Position numbers and translations under genes: made by a program. DNA of 36,395 nucleotides. It comes from Akkermansiaceae bacterium. GTDB lineage: Bacteria; Verrucomicrobiota; Verrucomicrobiia; Verrucomicrobiales; Akkermansiaceae. The stretch is from positions 1 to 36,395 of the forward strand of contig JAQWSX010000062.1 in the NCBI GenBank assembly GCA_029242935.1. Direction: 5' to 3'. This document shows, piece after piece, positions 33,395 through 36,395 of this stretch (the first letter of the stretch is position 1; the number at the start of each line of letters is the position of its first letter). The notes beneath the pieces were generated by a model. The model saw only the letters and a list, made by a program, of their open reading frames with translations, had not been told where the DNA came from and ran no database searches.

Positions 33395-35008
33395 CTATTC
33401 GAGTGTTTTCTTTGTCCAAGCTTCGGCCATGCGGTTTCCGAGTGCGATGATTCCTTTGGAACCGAAGAGAACAGGATTGTGCGGAAGATCTGAGGTTTTG
33501 ACAAAAGTGAGGTTGGGGTCGCTGGCGTCTAAGGCCTTGAGATCGGAGTTGAGGTCGTAGAGTTTTTCATCCCCGGTAATGCTGGCAGGAAGTAGGGGTT
33601 GCTCGGTGAGGATCCAATTTAGGTCGGGAAGTTCGAGGTCCTTACGGGTGGCATTCATGAACGTTTGAAAGCGTTTGCGGTATTCCTTTGCCATCCAATT
33701 GAGAGCGCGGTCGTTTTCGCCGCAGTGCCAGAAGATGGCTGGGATTTCGCATTGGTATCCTTGTTTGGTGAGATCGTCGCGACACTCTTTGATTCCGGTT
33801 ATCCAATCTTGATAACGATCTCGATAGGGTTCCTTGGACCCTTCAGGAAGCCAATCGAGTGATTGCGCCCCGCTGTCGGTAAATTTGTAGATGGCGAGGA
33901 TTTCGCCGGCCTCCATGGTGGGAATTAATTGTTGTCCGAAGCTTAGTTCGGGGCCGAAGTCTCCTAGGTGGTTGATGGGTGATAGGTATTCCCAACCATT
34001 TGAGGCGGTGACCTTGCCTAGGTTGTATTGGAAAAGGGCCTTTTGGGGTTTTGCGAGAGGGGTGCCCTTGATGTCGGCGAGCCAGGCTTCTTCTCCCTCC
34101 ATGTTTCGTTGTCCTCCGAGGATGAAGAGTTTTACTTTTTTGGCTTTGGGCCTGCGAACCTCTCGCTGGAGCGGATGGTTGTTTTGATCGAAGTAGGCGG
34201 TCGCGTATGCTTCGCCGTGTTGAAGTTGGCCGAGAGTACCAAAGTGATAATGCAGGCCGACGGGGCGCCCGATTTTGAAAGATAGGTGAGATGTCGGGAC
34301 GAAAAAGACCTTGGGGTCAGATTCGACAACAGCCATCTGGGCGTTACGGATAAGGGTGACATTGGCACGGTTGTCCATACCCCAAACTCCTTTGGTGCTA
34401 ATTTCTCCGACGAAGATTTTGAGCTCGGGGGAAGAGAGATCTTTGCGGATCTTGCTGATGAAGTTGCGCAGGTTCTTTTCGTAGTGTTGCTTTCCTTCGG
34501 AGTGGAACATGTCGTTCTCTCCTTGATGCCACATGAGCGCTTCGATTTTGTAGGTCAGTCCTTGTTTTTTGAGTTCGGCCAAACGGTCGCGAATCTGAGT
34601 GATAAAGCGTTGGTAAAGTTTGCGGCTTTTCTCGCCGCCGCCATCGGGTGCCCAGTCATGGACGAGGGTGGTCCCGCCCCAAGCATCTTTGATGAGGGCG
34701 AGAGGGTCTTTGCTTTGTCGGCGGAAGGCTCTGGCAAAGGTGATTTCTGGTCCGAAATTGTTCCCGACAATCTGGAGATCGGTCCAGCCTTCTGATCTGT
34801 GATCCGCTCCGGTTTGATAAGAGTATCGGACGTTTTCAAGAGGTTTGAGTGCGTTGCGAAAGGGGGGGAAGGTTTCGACGAGTTTTGGGTCGGTGTCGGC
34901 ACCTTCCATGTTTGATTGTCCGGCGAAAAGAAAAACACGGACGGGTTCGGCTGCTAGGGCCGAAAGACAAAGGAAAGTGGCGCTGATTGTGAAGATGAAG
35001 GGGGTCAT
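33395..35008 (-). CDS. Secreted tandem-domain sialate O-acetylesterase-like protein (SASA/CE6)
   Basis: A 537-residue exported protein with a signal peptide (about residues 1-20) and two SASA (carbohydrate esterase 6-like) domains in tandem. The first (22-285) has all landmarks: GQSNMEG with nucleophile S32, WGGTTLVHDW, WHQGEND (160-166) and LHYHFGTLGQ with the catalytic His near 255. The second repeats the pattern in order but reads GGQRNMEG (Ser to Arg at 301), WHCGEND, and VLFGSKG in place of the His (Leu near 514), so it is probably inactive and may bind carbohydrate. The likely role is removal of acetyl groups from polysaccharides outside the cytoplasm. It starts 1 base after the stop of the DUF1501 gene, in the same operon. 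Confidence 0.87.
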   Translation of the reverse strand: MTPFIFTISATFLCLSALAAEPVRVFLFAGQSNMEGADTDPKLVETFPPFRNALKPLENVRYSYQTGADHRSEGWTDLQIVGNNFGPEITFARAFRRQSKDPLALIKDAWGGTTLVHDWAPDGGGEKSRKLYQRFITQIRDRLAELKKQGLTYKIEALMWHQGENDMFHSEGKQHYEKNLRNFISKIRKDLSSPELKIFVGEISTKGVWGMDNRANVTLIRNAQMAVVESDPKVFFVPTSHLSFKIGRPVGLHYHFGTLGQLQHGEAYATAYFDQNNHPLQREVRRPKAKKVKLFILGGQRNMEGEEAWLADIKGTPLAKPQKALFQYNLGKVTASNGWEYLSPINHLGDFGPELSFGQQLIPTMEAGEILAIYKFTDSGAQSLDWLPEGSKEPYRDRYQDWITGIKECRDDLTKQGYQCEIPAIFWHCGENDRALNWMAKEYRKRFQTFMNATRKDLELPDLNWILTEQPLLPASITGDEKLYDLNSDLKALDASDPNLTFVKTSDLPHNPVLFGSKGIIALGNRMAEAWTKKTLE

Positions 35009-35009
35009 T

Positions 35010-36395
35010 TTAGGAGAGGATTTCTTTGATCACTTTTGAGGGTTCAACACCGGTAAGACGCATGTCGAGGCCCTGGAACTTTTTGGAGAAGCGGTGGTGG
35101 TCGATTCCTAACAAGTAAAGAAGGGTGGCGTGAAAGTCGCGAACGTGGACTACGTCTTTGGCAGCGTTATAACCAAGTTCGTCGGTTTCGCCGTAGCTCA
35201 TGCCTGGTTTAACTCCACCTCCCGCCATCCACATTGAGAAACCTTTGATGTGGTGGTCGCGTCCCGCTCCTCCCTTGCCTTGGAACATAGGGGTACGGCC
35301 GAATTCTCCACCCCAGACGACGAGAGTATCCTCCAATAAGCCGCGCTGTTTGAGGTCAGTGAGGAGGGCCCAAGTGGGTTGGTCGGTGAGCTTGCTGCAG
35401 ATGCCCATGTATTTTTCGAGGCCGCCGTGGTGGTCCCAACCGCGATGGTAAAGTTGAACGAAGCGGGTTCCTTTTTCGATGAGGCGCCGAGCCAGAAGGC
35501 AGTTGGAGGCATAAGACCCGTCCCCGGGCTTGGCGCCGTACATGTCTAGAGTCTTTTGAGATTCGCGAGAGAGGTCGGTGAGCTCAGGGACCGAGGCCTG
35601 CATTTTGAAGGCCATTTCGTAGGCGCTGATACGGGTTGCGATTTCAGGGTCGTCGACGAGTTCGTTGCGCTGGGAGTCGAGCTTCTGAATAGTTTTTATG
35701 AGCGCGTTCTGATGCTGTCGATCCACTCCATTTGGATTCGTAACGTAGTGGACGGGGTCGCCGGTGGAATTGAATTCGACCCCCTGAAATCGAGAGGGGA
35801 GGAAGCCAGATCCCCACTGGCGAGAGGCGATTGGCTGGGGGTTACGTCCGCCGACGGAGGTGAGGACGACAAAGCCGGGGAGGTTTTCGGACTCAGATCC
35901 AAGGCCGTAGTTGATCCAGGAACCCATCGAGGGGCGACCGCTGATGGCGGTGCCTGTATTCATAAAAGTATGAGCGGGGTCGTGGTTGATTTGCTCGGTG
36001 ACCATGGATCGGAGGACGGTGATATCGTCTGCCATCTTCTGGTGGTAGGGAAGGAAGTCGGAGATGTATTGGCCGGAGTTCCCGTATTTTTTGAACTTGG
36101 TGAGGTGGCCTTGGACCTTAAGAGCTTGTCCTTGGAGTTGTGCGATGGGCTGCCCCTTGGTGAAGGATTCCGGCATGGCCTTCCCGTTAAGCTTATCAAG
36201 TTGTGGTTTGTAGTCGAAAGTCTCGAGATGAGATGGTCCACCTGCCATGCAGAGAAAGATGACGCGTTTTGCTTTGGCCGTGTGGTGCGGGAAGCCGGAT
36301 AAGCCGGGGTATTTTCCAACGAGACCCTCTGCGCGAGTGAGCTGAGAAAGGAGGGCTGCGGAGCCGAAGGAAAGTCCAGTGTTGTTGAGGAAAGT
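35010..36395 (-). CDS. DUF1501 family exported protein (partial, 5' end beyond window)
   Basis: 461 codons of a DUF1501 gene whose start lies outside the right edge. Reading in frame from the edge, the first residues TFLNNTGLSFGSAALLSQL are the hydrophobic part of a twin-arginine signal, as in the copy at 10724, so only about 10 residues are missing. The ATG at 36248 is internal to the conserved block FLCMAGGPSHLETFDYKP and is not the start. Other blocks are NHDPAHTFMN, QPIASRQW, HRGWDHHGG, VWGGEFGRTPM, GRDHHIKGFS and FQGLDMRLTGVEP. It is the close relative of the 10724 copy. By analogy a PSCyt1-DUF1549-DUF1553 gene is expected just upstream, outside the window. Confidence 0.92.
   Translation of the reverse strand, partial: TFLNNTGLSFGSAALLSQLTRAEGLVGKYPGLSGFPHHTAKAKRVIFLCMAGGPSHLETFDYKPQLDKLNGKAMPESFTKGQPIAQLQGQALKVQGHLTKFKKYGNSGQYISDFLPYHQKMADDITVLRSMVTEQINHDPAHTFMNTGTAISGRPSMGSWINYGLGSESENLPGFVVLTSVGGRNPQPIASRQWGSGFLPSRFQGVEFNSTGDPVHYVTNPNGVDRQHQNALIKTIQKLDSQRNELVDDPEIATRISAYEMAFKMQASVPELTDLSRESQKTLDMYGAKPGDGSYASNCLLARRLIEKGTRFVQLYHRGWDHHGGLEKYMGICSKLTDQPTWALLTDLKQRGLLEDTLVVWGGEFGRTPMFQGKGGAGRDHHIKGFSMWMAGGGVKPGMSYGETDELGYNAAKDVVHVRDFHATLLYLLGIDHHRFSKKFQGLDMRLTGVEPSKVIKEILS

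Noticed and set aside
35556-36302. 248-residue plus-strand open frame opposite the DUF1501 gene at the right end
   Set aside because: The minus strand encodes an unmistakable DUF1501 protein over the whole stretch; the plus-strand frame is its shadow.

Overview
The window looks like a chromosomal segment from a Verrucomicrobiota bacterium, probably of the Verrucomicrobiales type and possibly marine or aquatic. The lineage call rests on two adjacent pairs of large secreted 'planctomycete-type cytochrome' proteins (PSCyt1-DUF1549-DUF1553) with DUF1501 proteins, a third DUF1501 gene, secreted PQQ-type beta-propeller and SASA-esterase proteins, and very tight gene packing with weak Shine-Dalgarno signals. 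This is inferred from gene content; no rRNA gene is present. I saw no tRNA, rRNA, CRISPR array or insertion sequence. No stretch over 300 bases lacks a gene.

Layout. 137-1309 (+): class I aminotransferase with a strong terminator. 7603-1378 (-): a probable eight-gene operon of overlapping or nearly abutting genes: DEDDh exonuclease, aroB, MBL-fold hydrolase, a SecDF-P1-like secreted protein, an M23 peptidase, RidA, mnmH (tRNA 2-selenouridine synthase) and tatD. 7692-12121 (+): first PSCyt1/DUF1501 pair. 12284-13243 (-): manA. 13366-15834 (+): ftsK. 15882-17102 (-): PQQ-like propeller protein. 17223-21697 (+): second PSCyt1/DUF1501 pair. 21769-22164 (+): a small secreted thioredoxin-like gene interrupted by one in-frame TGA, followed by a terminator. 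25217-22312 (-): a four-gene operon of a 48-residue protein, an IscA-type Fe-S protein, a membrane protein and a GT51 penicillin-binding protein. 25441-26932 (+): DUF374 acyltransferase and folD. 27907-27064 (-): rplM-rpsI. 28018-29526 (+): a Str2-like cystathionine gamma-synthase. 31840-29523 (-): argC-argJ. 31947-33350 (+): a secreted protein with a degenerate HtrA-like domain. 36395-33395 (-): a partial DUF1501 gene and a tandem SASA esterase.

The main discovery candidate is the TGA-interrupted gene at 21769-22164. Read as selenocysteine, the TGA gives a secreted thioredoxin-like protein with a U-P-L-C active site in which the Sec and one Cys are the only two redox residues. The RNA just after the UGA folds into a plausible bacterial SECIS element: an apical stem of 6 bp, loop CGUGA, 26 nt between the UGA and the loop, and a further 8-bp basal stem. 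The same window encodes MnmH, a selenophosphate-dependent enzyme, which independently suggests that the organism uses selenium. The selenocysteine machinery (selA, selB, selC, selD) is not in the window.

Other points of interest are several proteins with recognisable enzyme folds but missing catalytic residues: the transpeptidase half of the PBP, the HtrA-like domain, and the second SASA domain.
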